DNA of 64,000 nucleotides, from the NCBI GenBank assembly GCA_022749655.1, contig CP094243.1, positions 2,542,001 through 2,606,000 on the forward strand. The letters are read 5' to 3'. The notes beneath the pieces were generated by a model. It saw only the letters and a program-made list of their open reading frames with translations. It did no database searches and was not told where the DNA came from. Numbering within the stretch: the stretch's first letter is position 1; every line of letters starts with the position of its first letter. Positions 54,101 through 64,000 of the stretch are shown here, in pieces. The position numbers were made by a program, and so were the translations under genes. The stretch comes from Xanthomonas phaseoli pv. phaseoli (GTDB lineage Bacteria; Pseudomonadota; Gammaproteobacteria; Xanthomonadales; Xanthomonadaceae).

Positions 54101-55090
54101 CAAGGTGCACCTGCGCAGCAGCTCGGGCAACCAGCGGACGCGCGCCTGGTCCAGGCGGCAACGGCGCCTTCCGCGCCATCGCTCGCCGCCCCGGTGGCGG
54201 CAGAACACCGCGACGATCAACAGGCGCGCACGCCACAGGCTCAAGTACCGGAAGCACCAGAACCCACTGCAGCGTTGCCAGTGTCCGCACACCTCGCCCA
54301 GGCGAAAGGGCCATCGCCGGAAATGCCGACCGCTGACCGTTCCGCCGACACACCCGAGGACACAGCCGATGCGCGCGAGCCGCTTTCTGCGTCCCTGGCA
54401 GATCAGCACGACCTTCCTGCCGCTGTGCCCGCCGATCCAAACTCCTGGGAGGAAATAGCGCGCTCCATGCGTGAGCTGCGTATCCAACTCGAACAGGAGC
54501 TCGAAACAGAAGACCGCGTCGCAGCAGCGCGGCAGGCGCGCGTGGACCGTGGTGAGCGGCCATTTACCGAGTTGGAATTGCGTGAAGGGTACGATCCGGA
54601 TGGTCCCTCTGGGCTGAGGCCACCACGCGCTCAGCCTGCAGACACCGCGCCACACCCTCTTGCCGCTGGCGAGCAGGAAGATCGGGCGCAGCCCCAGCGT
54701 AAAACCATCACCGGCGACCCGGATGTGGACGAATTGCTGTACGCCATCGATTGCAAGAACGAACTGGCGATCGAACAGGCCTTGAAACGGGTCGCCAATA
54801 GCCCCTACAGCCAGGCGCTTGCCAAACAAGGGCATGAATTCCTGGATGCCCAGGCGATGCAGGAGGCGCAGGAACAGGCGAGTACGCGCCAGGCACTGAA
54901 CATGTACGTCTCGACAGAGGTACAGACCAGCCGTGGCCCAGTGATGGTGATGACACTGCCACAGTTCGCCAACGGGCCGGCGATGCAGGGGCCGCAGGGC
55001 GGTCCGCCAGGTGGTGGCGGAGACGGCGGAGGCGGAGGCGGTGGTGGGGGCGGCGGTGGTGGAGGTGGAGGCGGCGGTGGGGGCGGATAG
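51101..55090 (+). CDS. Very large AHH-nuclease effector-like protein with Gln-rich middle and poly-Gly tail (module B)
   Basis: 1329 residues. Residues 1-120 form an AHH/HNH-type nuclease domain: LQSHHVIENTTFRKHDLL with the paired His at 11-12, NRLYLPVDGTLADALE and SPHRGRTRSSYTKGV. Residues about 120-420 are an Ala-rich helical region with a hydrophobic stretch near 346-366. Residues 420-730 hold WSFNGTAWARAG-type repeats. Residues 740-990 are extremely Gln-rich. A conserved domain near 1200-1295 has TITGDPDVDELLYAIDCKNE, ELAIEQALKRVAN and GPVMVMTLPQFANGP. Over 20 Gly close the protein. There is no signal peptide. The layout resembles Xanthomonas T4SS effectors, but I do not see the standard XVIPCD motifs. 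Confidence 0.85.
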   Translation: MPSSNVILQSHHVIENTTFRKHDLLKKLAEHGLIEKDVSTNRLYLPVDGTLADALETSPHRGRTRSSYTKGVVDYLDDLGKSPDGRAAMRNDAAALKRVAAQVHDLQDTLKVALINGDMFATTPDRLTKAEANAQNRSTLSEYEQYLTTHADQLKTLRSMSAVESEWFAITRSEQGIAKVIDAARTTGKNLVGVPGEPDAVAREIAGREEFRMAIAHAEDAGRVRLSESNAALVQQVLDDMPANIGGAARSIGQSAGAVSHPSYTPLSQRGFTTAELLAGDLSAGQALRTAGLLATAADTVMTGRRATQLLGQDNPLAAQSELAHFAGRNVGGWAGGTATAYALGSSGAGPMVLVAADAYFMTAAGEKAADLLDNRAIYTQTDRDGTQWSFNGTAWARAGKADTTADGVDNPTATPIVASYQKACELNYQATNAAAALALKDAPTPQDPYRQPANATDRPSLSPAAWKRDPADGQWHRLVKTEVSGANDRGSYVQETALPPRAAELDAQAQDTIARNIANSPGAIAARYELAYHRSGWAADGLPMSPAVQQALPDPDALTASNGQRYYRNIEGQWTSNGAPPDGNRVLELETTRAMLQPALAEQAQAIAAIRQSPQDIQGEQTLYRYRIVGTELQPQWREAIELATQRTRESEGLAGDGAMQLQRGPGGTFGADSPIAHLQRGPDGVERIAAITSTEDIRQALQEVRAHQETGVPVQQLAAAPRSSDGSADADTSSSAPSNQHALDVQARAQAASAAQERQERQQESQQVQEQQLAQARAHTLQEQIAHEDRAQDAQALQAHALQELRQQDSQQLEQQQRQAQDAQQREHVQRQAHDTEQREQAQQQAQQTQQREQETRQAQDAQQSQQERLQAQDVQHAEQQPLHAHAAPQREQELAQEAAARELSLLHAQDTSPRLPEQRSTHDDAAQRPQEQLAAPVQAHASEVVQQWPQSQHAQEERPQELQQTAAITQTAPVDQQQVAELHQDQRSMTAQAPDAQQGAPAQQLGQPADARLVQAATAPSAPSLAAPVAAEHRDDQQARTPQAQVPEAPEPTAALPVSAHLAQAKGPSPEMPTADRSADTPEDTADAREPLSASLADQHDLPAAVPADPNSWEEIARSMRELRIQLEQELETEDRVAAARQARVDRGERPFTELELREGYDPDGPSGLRPPRAQPADTAPHPLAAGEQEDRAQPQRKTITGDPDVDELLYAIDCKNELAIEQALKRVANSPYSQALAKQGHEFLDAQAMQEAQEQASTRQALNMYVSTEVQTSRGPVMVMTLPQFANGPAMQGPQGGPPGGGGDGGGGGGGGGGGGGGGGGGGGG

Positions 55091-55130
55091 CCGGGACACG
55101 TGCAGCAAGTTGAATCATCGAGAGAACACT

Positions 55131-55754
55131 ATGGATATGCAGAACACCTCCGCATTACCCGATGCCAGCAGGGCAGAACGCACACTCAAAGAATCGATAC
55201 AGGCCATGGCGGTGATGATTGGGACGCTGCAGCGGCGCGAGCACGCATTGGAAGATCTCGTCCGGGAGCAGCTGCAGCTTCTGCAGAGCGCGGTCAACAG
55301 CGCCGATCAGAGCGTCACTCGCGTGGTGGAAAACGCGCTGCCCCGGCTAACGCAATTGAGCAATCAGGCGCTGACGCAGACGCTGGAACCGGCGGTCGAG
55401 CGATTCAACAAGAAGATGGCAACTGCGGAGCAGACGGTCCAGCAGGCGACCCAGCGTTACGCACACGCGCAGCACTCCCTGGAAACAACGACAACGCGAC
55501 GCATGTGGATCGCATCGATTGCGCTGCTGGCGGCGGGTGTCATCAGTCTGGTCGTCGCAGGCTACGCGCTCTACAGCACGAAGGAGGCTGTGGCTGAAGC
55601 CGCCCAGCTCCGGGCGGAAATTGCTTTTCTCGATCGTGTTGCTCGTGCCAATCTCGTGCCGTGCGGCGAAGGCAGATTATGTGCGGAGCTGGAAAAGAAG
55701 GGGCCGCGCTACGGCAATCGCGGCCAGTACCAAGTGGTCGCTACGCGTCGATGA
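55131..55754 (+). CDS. Coiled-coil single-membrane-segment protein, module B partner
   Basis: 207 residues, 40 bases after the long effector-like gene. An N-terminal coiled coil (LQRREHALEDLVREQLQLLQ, NALPRLTQLSNQALTQTLEP, RYAHAQHSLETTTT) leads to one membrane helix near 124-146 (RMWIASIALLAAGVISLVVA) and a tail with PCGEGRLCAELEKKGPRYGN. It is a clear paralogue of the protein at 28939, with the strongest identity in the coiled coil and tail. No known family recognised. Gene order suggests co-expression and a joint role with the C-terminal domain of the large protein. Confidence 0.82.
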   Translation: MDMQNTSALPDASRAERTLKESIQAMAVMIGTLQRREHALEDLVREQLQLLQSAVNSADQSVTRVVENALPRLTQLSNQALTQTLEPAVERFNKKMATAEQTVQQATQRYAHAQHSLETTTTRRMWIASIALLAAGVISLVVAGYALYSTKEAVAEAAQLRAEIAFLDRVARANLVPCGEGRLCAELEKKGPRYGNRGQYQVVATRR

Positions 55755-56013
55755 CGCTGCGAGAATGCGCGATCGAGGAAATGGAGCCATCGACACGTCG
55801 TGCGAGATTATATCCAGCCCCGATGCCGAGCCAATTTCCGTATTAAGCCTCTCGCCACGTAATGGTTTCAAGTGTGCTGACGCAGATCAGGCTTGCCACT
55901 TAGGAGATTGGCGCAGCTTGGCGCCACTGCGACTGGATGTGATCATCTTGTTGTAGGCGTACGTCCGCGGTCTGCAGTCAGAGCGAGAGATTGGCTGCCG
56001 ACGGCCTGCCGTG
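55755..56013. other. Gene-free right edge of accessory island B
   Basis: About 260 bases with no supportable gene, leading into a chemoreceptor remnant on the other strand. Confidence 0.35.
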
Positions 56014-56211
56014 CTATCCGAGGCGCTTGGCCAGCCGCCGTTTCCATTCCTGCGGTGACCTGTTCGGCGCATCGAGCCATGTCAGCCCAGACGCAGCTGC
56101 CGGCCACTGGCTCAGAACGCCTGCCAGCCCCTCTTCCAAGGCAGCGTTCAACACAAGGATGGTGGTCTGGAAGGCGATGCCGTCGATGACGCTGATGATG
56201 TCGGCGATCAA
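56014..56211 (-). pseudogene. Remnant of a methyl-accepting chemotaxis protein
   Basis: The peptide [20 protein letters not shown], then NAALEEGLAG, matches the highly conserved signalling hairpin of chemoreceptors (usually [20 protein letters not shown]). Beyond it the sequence is degenerate, and no other chemoreceptor part is present nearby. It is a decayed fragment marking the boundary of the island. Confidence 0.65.
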
Positions 56212-56221
56212 AACTGACCCG

Positions 56222-57650
56222 TTACGCCCGGTGCCCGCTCATTTCCCGCCCGGCATCCTTGTCGAAACGCACATGCCACCAGGTGGCGCTGAGCGAGATC
56301 AGGCTGACCACGCAAAACGCCAGCGAGAAATCGCTCTGACGCGGCGTTGCATGGCCGCCGGCCAGCATCGCCAGGTTGAGGATCATCGCGCCGGCACACA
56401 CGCCGACCGAGAGCATCAACTGCTGCAAGGTCGTATACAGGCTGCTGGCGCGGCTCATGCGCGCGGCCGGCACGTTCTCGTAGGCGATGGTGTTGTAGGC
56501 GGCGAATTGAAACGACATGAAGGCGCCGCAGCCCAGCAGCAGGCCGAACATCACTGCCGGTGGCCAGTCGGGGCGGAAGAATGCGCACACCATATAGCCC
56601 AGGCTGGCGAGGACGCCGTTGCCGATCAGGCTGTTGCGATAGCCAAAACGACGCAGCAATTGCGGGGTGATGCTGCGCATCAATAGGGCTCCGAGCGCAG
56701 TGGCCAGGATCAACCGGCCGCTATGCGCCGCGCTCATGCCAAAGCCGATCTGAAACAGCAACGGCAACAGAAACGGCTGCGCACCCTGGGTGATGCGCAT
56801 CAGCGCGCCGCCGATCACCGACAACCGGAACGAGGCGATCCGCAACAAGCTCAGATCCAGCAGCGGAGCGGGGTGGTGGCGCGCGTGCCACAGATATCCC
56901 AACCCAGCGCTGCCGCCGATCGCCAGCAGCCAGCTGGCTTGGCCGATGCCGTTTTGCTGGCTGACCATTTCCAGGCCGAACAGCAGGCAGCCCAGTGCGG
57001 TGCCGCACAGCAGAAAGCCGCGCAGATCGAAACGCGCTGGCGCCGATTCGCTGGGAATCTCCGGAATGAAACGCCGCACCAGCAGGAAGCCGGCGATACC
57101 GATCGGCACGTTGATGTAGAAGATCCAGCGCCAATCCAGGTACGAGACGAAAAAGCCGCCCAACGGGGGCCCAGCATCGGGCCGATGAAGGCCGGCACCA
57201 GCGTCCAGGCCATGGCCGACACCAGGTGGCGGCGCTCCACCGTGCGTAGCAGGATCAGCCTGCCCAGCGGGGCCATCATGGCGCCGCCTGCGCCCCCTGC
57301 AGCACGCGCGCGGCGACCATGGTGGGCAGGCTATCGGCCAGCGAACACAGGATCGAGCCACCGACGAACACCCAGATGGAGGCGCCGAACACGCGGCGCA
57401 GGCCGAAGCGGTCGGCGATGGCGCCGCTGGCCGGGATCAGCACCGCCAGCGCCAGCAGGTAGCTGGTCATCGCGATGCTCATGGCCGGTGCCGCCACGCC
57501 GAAATCGCGCGCCAGGGTCGGCAGCGCGGTGGCCAGCACGGTGGCATCCATCTGCTCCATGAAAATGGCGCACGCCAGGATCAGCGAGATGATGCGGTAA
57601 TCGGGATAAGGCGGCGGCGTAGCGCCAGCCTCGGACACGCTGGAGGACAT
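56222..57650 (-). CDS. MFS drug exporter (DHA2/EmrB-like), two frameshifts
   Basis: Proton-coupled multidrug exporter. The start is the ATG at 57648-57650 (MSSSVSEAGATPP). The first helix contains FMEQMDATVLATALPTLARD, followed by ASGAIADRFGLRRVFGASIW and ARVLQGA. Then the frame changes near 57290 in a GGGGG run (continuing GGAMMAPLGRLILL) and again near 57165 in a CCCCC run (continuing PLGGFFVSYLDWRWIFYINV). The rest is intact to the TAA at 56222-56224. Assembled, it gives about 475 residues with some 14 membrane helices. Both shifts lie in homopolymers and are probably consensus errors. Confidence 0.9.
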
Positions 57651-57941
57651 CGGACTCTCGGTTGCGGGGGGCCGCGCCGCCTGCGCCGCAGACGGCAGCA
57701 GGGTCGGCCCGCGTCGCACGGTGTTGTGCGGCGCAACATGGGCATTGTCTGCTGGTGAGGGGCGGGGTTCAAGCGCACCTGGGTAACAGTGCGTGCTTGT
57801 GGATGCAGAAGCGGCGGTTTGGTGGCGGGTGTTGGCGTGATGCAAAAGAACGCAGCTAATGCGGCTGGCGGTGACGTGAGCGCGCGATGGCGATGTGGGA
57901 CGCGCGAAGCGATGCAGCGTGGGCTGGTGGTCCCCGAGCTG

Positions 57942-58330
57942 CCCGCACCCTCATCCGGCGCGACGCGCCACCTTCTCCCAGAGCGAGAAGAATCAAGATG
58001 CGGCACGCGGAGGGATCGCCGCTGGGAAAGCCCCTCTCCATACGCGGACAGGGATCGAGCCTGGAAAAGCCCCTCTCCCTGTAGGAGAGGGGTTGGGGTG
58101 AGGGTGCGGCGGAAGACAGCCAACCTGACGTGGTCGCCCCCGAGCGCCCGCACCCTCATCCGGCGCTACGCGCCACCTTCTCCCGAAGGGAGAAGGATCA
58201 AGATGCGGCACGCGGAGGGATCGCCGCTGGGAAAGCCCCTCTCCCTACGCGGGCAGGGGTCGCCCCTGGAAAAGCCCCTCTCCTGCGGGAGAGGGGTTGG
58301 GGTGAGGGTACGGCGGAAGACAGCCCAGCT
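57942..58330. repeat. Tandem duplication of a ~207-base intergenic repeat
   Basis: Two direct copies with period 207 (units beginning CGCACCCTCATCCGGCG at 57942 and 58149). Each contains CGCCACCTTCTCCC, AAGATGCGGCACGCGGAGGG, CCCCTCTCC and GAGAGGGGTTGGGGTGAGGG. The same family as the elements at 8218 and 8440, in inverse orientation. It fills the gap between the MFS exporter and the response regulator. Confidence 0.88.
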
Positions 58331-58366
58331 GACATCGCCAATGGGCGGTTGCCTTAGCTGCCCGAA

Positions 58367-59359
<993 letters not shown>

Positions 59360-59392
59360 GGGGGATCCTTGCCAGATGCTCGGGGAGCGCGA

Positions 59393-62300
59393 TTAGTGCG
59401 GGTGGGTGGTCTGCCACTCGCGCAGCGTGGTTTCGGCGCGGCGAAAGTCGAAATCTTCGACCGCGCGCTGCAAGGCTTCCTGCAGTGCGCGCGGTAGGCG
59501 TGGCGCGCAGATCAACAGCGCGTGGTCGATCCGGTCGGCATCGTCGCTGGCAAAGGCCGATGTCAGGATCTGCACGCTGTCTGCATCCAACGCAGCGCCA
59601 TCCTCGTCGGCGGCAACGTCGCTGTCGCCATGCTGCAAAAATGCCCGGATCGCGTCGGCGGTGCGCTGCATGACGTCCTTCAACGCACTCAGCGATGCGG
59701 TGATGTCGTGTCCTTCCTCGATACGCGTTTCCAGGTCGCCGGCTGCACCGGCCAGGGCCGGCAGCGCGAGCGAGCCGGCCGCGCCACGCAGCTTGTGCGC
59801 CATCGCGCCGATGGCCGGCAGTTCGTTGCGTCGCAGATGCTCGGCGGCTACCTCGGCCGGGTCCGGGTTGTCGCGCAGCAGCTTGATCAGATAGCGCGCG
59901 TAGGGTTCGCGCTCGCGCCACAGGCTGCGCGCGCCGGCGGCGTCCAGCAGTTCCGGGTCGCTGTATTCCCATTCGGGACCGGCGTGCGCCTGCGCCTCGT
60001 GCGGAAGCGATGGAATGCGCCGCGTGCCCGGCTGCAAGAAATGACGAATGGCAGTGACCAGTTCTTCGACGTTGAATGGCTTGGCGATAAAGCCGTTCAT
60101 GCCGGCTTCCAGCGCTTTTTCCTGCTGCGGGCGGAATGCGCCGGCAGTCAGTGCGATCACCGGCAGGCTGGCCAGCGCCGGGATCTGGCGCAACCGGCGC
60201 GTGGCCTCGTAACCGTCCACCACCGGCATCTGCACATCCATCAGCACCAGGTGGAACAGATTGGGCGCGCGTTTGAGCGTGCTCACCGCTTGCTCGCCAT
60301 CGTGAGCGACGGTGACCATGGCACCTTCGCCCTCCAGAATGCGCTGGGCGACTTCGCAATTGATGTCGCTGTCGTCCACCAGCAGCAGGTGCGCGCCCCA
60401 GGCGTCGCGCAACGAATGTCGGCGTGGCAGGGCGGGCACCCGGGCGTTGCTCGAGCAGTTGTTCGACCAGCCGGTGCAGGGCCGCGCCGGTCACCGGCTT
60501 GGTCATCACCGCATCCAGATCCTGCTGCTCGGGATGCTGCTCCAGCAGGCGGCGCTCGTAGGCGGTGACCATTACGATGACCGGATGCGGACCGGGCGTG
60601 GCGCGTGCACGGATCTGGCGTGCGATGGCCACCCCGTCGATATCGGGCATGCGCCAGTCGAGCAGGAAAATATCGTAGGGCTCCGTAGCGTGTTCGATGG
60701 CCTGCAATGCGGCCTGTCCGCTGGCCACCGCATCCACGCGCCAGCCAAGTTCGGTGGCGATGCGCACCAGGTTGTTGAGCGCTGCATCGTGGTCGTCGGC
60801 GATCAGCACGCGCGGCATCGCTTCCGGCGGCAAGGCCGGCAATTCGCGCTGCGCCTGTGGTGGCGCGGATTTTTCCAGCGTCACCACGAAATAGAATTCG
60901 CTGCCGCGGCCGGGCACGCTTTCCACTTCCAGTTCGCCGCCCATCAGTTCGACCAGGCGTCGGCTGATGGTCAACCCCAGGCCGCTGCCGCCGTACCGTC
61001 GACTGGTGGACGTGTCGGCCTGCAGGAACGGCGAGAAGATCACGCTCTGCTTTTCCTTGGAAATACCGATGCCGGTATCGCGGACCGAAAACAGCAGCTT
61101 GAACTTGTTGGGGTCGCCGCTGGGAAGCGGCGCACCGACAGCACTACTTCGCCCTGTTCGGTGAACTTGATCGCATTGCCGACCAGGTTGACCAACACCT
61201 GGTTGATGCGCAGCGCATCGCCCAGCAGCCAACGACTGTCGCGTGGCAGGGGTTCGACGATCATTTCCACCGGTTTGGCGCTGAGCGAGGAGCGCATCAG
61301 GTCGGCGATGTTATCGAACAGCTGGTTCAGATCGAACGGCGCGCATTCCAGGTCGATACGCCCGGCCTCGATCTTGGAAAAGTCGAGAATGTCGTTGATG
61401 ATTTCCAGCAACGTGCGCGCGGAGCGATCGATCTTGGCGACCATGTCCTGCGCGGCGCCGGGCAGTTCGCTGCGCTGAAGCAGGTACAGCATGCCCAGGA
61501 TGGCGTTCATGGGCGTGCGGATTTCGTGGCTCATGTTGGCCAGGAAATCGGACTTGGACTGGTTGGCGCTCTTGGCCGCATCCATTGCCAGGCGCAGCTG
61601 TTTTTCGTGCAGCTTTTGCTCGGTGAGATCCACCGCCACGCCGAGATAGCCGATCACCTGGTCGTGGTCGTCGCGCAGGGTGCTCAAGGTCAGCAGCACC
61701 GGCAGGCGGCGCCCGTCATGACTGACGTAGGTCCACTCGCTGGTGTCGCTGCGACCCAGGCTGGTGAGCGCGGCGATCGCTTCCAGCGTCTGCGCCACCG
61801 GCGTACCGGTCTGTTCGGCCAGCATCTGCGCGCGCTCCTGCAGTTCCTCTTGCTCGACGAACTGGCTGGCCTTGCGCCGCCCGATCACCTCTGCCGCGTT
61901 GTAGCCCAACAGCTTTTCGGCGGCCGGATTGAACAGCGTGACGAAGCCGCTGGAATCGGTGGCGATGATGGCGTAGCCGGCGTGCGCCAGGATCGCGCGT
62001 TGCAGCACCGAGAACTTCACCAACTCGCTGGTGCGTTCGGCGACCTGGTGTTCGAGCGATGCATTGAGGTCGATGATGCGTTGATGCGAGCGCACGCGGT
62101 CGGAGATGTCGCGGAAGAAATGCGAATGGCCGCTGAGCGTGCCTTCGCTTTCGATGATCGGCGCCTTGCTGGCCAGCACATGCACCTGATGCCCGTCGCG
62201 ATGGCGCATGGTCTGCGCCGCCGATGCGTTGCCCGCCAGTGCCGCATCGGCAGGGTCGACCTCCGGCATCGCATACGGCTGCGGCGACAGCAGCATGGTC

Positions 62301-63484
62301 AGGTCCTGATCGATCGCCTCCTCGGCCGTGTAACCGAACATCGCCTCGGCGGCCGGGTTCCAGTGCGTGATACGTCCATCCGGGGTTTCGGCGACGATGG
62401 CTTCGCTGGAATGGCTGACCAGCGCGGCCAGCTCCATCTGCTTGCGCAGCACTTCCTCGCGGCGCAGCCCGTTGCTGAAATACAGCACCAGCAGGGCGGC
62501 AAATAGGACCGCGGCACCCATCACCAGCCCGCCGATCAACCAGGGCGAACTCTGGTTGAGCGATGCGACGAAGCCGGCGGTGGGGTGGGCGGTGATGACC
62601 CAGGTGCGGCCGTAGATCGGCAACAGCCGCACCACCGGAGGACGCAGCGCGCTGTCGCTGGCGGGCGTGCCGCTGCGGTAGAAATTGTGGGTGGGCTCGT
62701 TGCGGTCGGACAGGTCCAGCGCCACGTCGTCGCGCTCGCCCAATGCGCTTCGCACCATCTGCTCGACGCTGAAAGGCGCATACACCCAGCCGCTGGTGGC
62801 GAGCATGCGTTGTTGCGGCGTCTGCAGCGGCATGCCCTCCCGATAGACCGCCAACAGCACCAGAAAGCCGCTTTCGTTGGGAACGCGGTAGCCGGACAGC
62901 GAGATCGGCGAGGTCATGACCGGCTCGCCGCTGCGTGCGGCTTGCAGGGCGGCGGCGCGCCGGCGCGGCTCGGAGGCGATATCGATGCCGAGCGGACGGT
63001 TGCCCGAGGATTCCGGCTCGAAGTACAGCACCATGTAACGCTCGCCATCCCACGGCGCCAACGGCCGGCGATGGATGTCCGGCGCACCATCGGCACGCGC
63101 GGCCTGCAGAAATGCGGCCTCGTCGGCAGGAGCGACCCGATGGATATAGCCGTACCCCAGCACCCCGGGAAACTCGCGTGAATAATCCCGCGAGCGGCTG
63201 TACAAGGTGAAGCGTTCTCGACTGATGATGCCGCTGCCTGCGCCGATCACCGCACCGCGTGCGCCGCGCAAGCCATGCTCGAAGGTGGACATGCGCTCGC
63301 TGATGTTGCGCGCCAGCGTACGCACGACGTAGTCGAACCGTTGCTGGCGCTCGAGCTCGTTATGGCGTTGCAGCCACACGCCGGTGACGATCGCGGCAAC
63401 CAGGCCGGCGCTCAGGATCAGCAGTGCACCGAAGAATGCGCGACGCCCGTATGTCCTGCGCAAATCCCAGCGGCCCTTCGGCAT
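59393..63484 (-). CDS. Hybrid sensor histidine kinase (CHASE-PAS-PAS-HisKA-HATPase-REC-REC-Hpt), two frameshifts
   Basis: About 1364 residues. A membrane helix at residues 15-38, then a periplasmic CHASE sensor (SREFPGVLGYGYIHRVAPAD), a second helix near 315-340, PAS domains (ITHWNPAAEAMFGYTAEEAI; FVTLFNPAAEKLLGYNAAEV), HisKA with the phospho-His in FLANMSHEIRTPMNAILGML, HATPase (FSVRDTGIGISKEKQSVIF, RRYGGSGLGLTISRRLVELM), two receivers (LLDWRMPDIDG; LVLMDVQMPVVDGYEA) and an Hpt domain (GAMAHKLRGAAGSLA). The frame shifts at about 61131 (one C missing) and about 60450 (one base extra). Downstream partner: the HD-GYP regulator. Confidence 0.93.
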
Positions 63485-63626
63485 GTTCGTTCCTTCGCCT
63501 TGCCTGTTACGTGCCCAGAGTGCTGGCCGACCTGCGTCGACCTCGTGGAACCGCCCGACATCCGACGGCTGTGTACAGTCCCCTAAGCCTGCACGTCGGC
63601 GCGGATAGGCGATCGACGTTTCCGCA

Positions 63627-64000
63627 TCAAAACGACAGCCAGATCGACAACGCGTGAAGAATCAGTCCGATCAGTCCACCGACCAAGGTTCCATTGAACC
63701 GAATGTATTGCAGATCGCGTCCCACCCCAATTCCAATTGTTCGACGAGGTGACGTTCGTCCCAACTTTTCATCGTCGATGCAATATGGTCGGTGACCGAT
63801 GTGCGCAAGCGCGCCGTAAGTTTGTCGGCAGCCTGCAACATATGTTGATTGAGCGCCTCACGCAGCGAGGGATCCTGCGACAAGGCCCGGCCGAGCGATT
63901 GCATGGAACGCTCCACGTGCGCGGCCATCGACGATTGCTCGCGCGCCAGATCATTGCGCAGTGCGTCGCGAATTTCGCCCCATAACCCTTGCACATAGTC
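63627..64000 (-). CDS. DUF445 family membrane protein, C-terminal part, frameshifted
   Basis: Only the end of the gene is in the window; it continues past 64000. The visible part is long amphipathic helix ([54 protein letters not shown]). As read, it then goes out of frame near 63727. One extra G in the GGGG run gives [20 protein letters not shown] and a final membrane helix ([13 protein letters not shown]) to the TGA at 63627-63629, which matches DUF445 proteins. Function unknown. Confidence 0.85.

Noticed and set aside
53054..55108. A 684-residue Leu/Arg-rich minus-strand frame opposite the large effector
   Set aside because: Product of the repetitive CAG/GCG codons of the Gln-rich region read backwards; no start signal or domain.

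Overview
The window is GC-rich chromosomal DNA from a Xanthomonas species or a very close relative. The evidence is gene content and order (queA-tgt-yajC-secD-secF, a fruBKA operon with an OprB porin, a large NAD-glutamate dehydrogenase), a TonB receptor-phytase cluster, a family 9 cellulase, and several classes of Xanthomonas-type intergenic repeats.

Layout. 0-6 kb: htpG (minus), then rsmD-coaD, a small lipoprotein, a YfhL-like ferredoxin and gamma-glutamyltransferase. 6.4-8.2 kb: a GH9 cellulase, followed by repeats and upp. 9.3-14.4 kb: a translationally coupled TonB receptor, phytase-like lipoprotein and metallophosphoesterase, read as a phosphate-scavenging operon. 14.8-17.9 kb: a sugar-type glycosyltransferase, then a class III aminotransferase divergent from an Lrp/AsnC regulator. 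18-23.9 kb: queuosine genes and SecDF-YajC. 24.4-29.6 kb: an accessory island wrecked by one IS256-family element nested inside an identical copy. 29.8-37.8 kb: oprB-fruA-fruK-fruB, divergent from a LacI-family regulator. 38.3-43.5 kb: tetR-membrane fusion protein-RND pump. 43.7-48.7 kb: NAD-glutamate dehydrogenase. 49.1-55.8 kb: a second accessory island. 56-64 kb: an MFS exporter, a repeat block, an HD-GYP response regulator with its hybrid histidine kinase, and part of a DUF445 gene.

The most interesting content is a duplicated module at about 27.2-29.6 kb and 51.1-55.8 kb. Each copy has a very long protein with a Gln-rich middle, a conserved C-terminal domain and a poly-glycine tail, followed by a small coiled-coil/single-membrane-segment protein. 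In the intact copy the N-terminus is an AHH/HNH-type nuclease domain. It is preceded by an Imm11 (DUF1629) immunity gene and by an orphan AHH-like domain without its paired histidines. This looks like a polymorphic-toxin or secreted-effector locus in which the variable part is the N-terminal toxin and the constant part is the C-terminal domain plus the membrane partner.

Caution on quality. At least fifteen otherwise normal genes or segments are broken by single-base shifts, nearly all one base missing from a G or C run. This pattern is best explained by consensus errors in the assembly, so most of the broken genes should be treated as probably intact in the organism.
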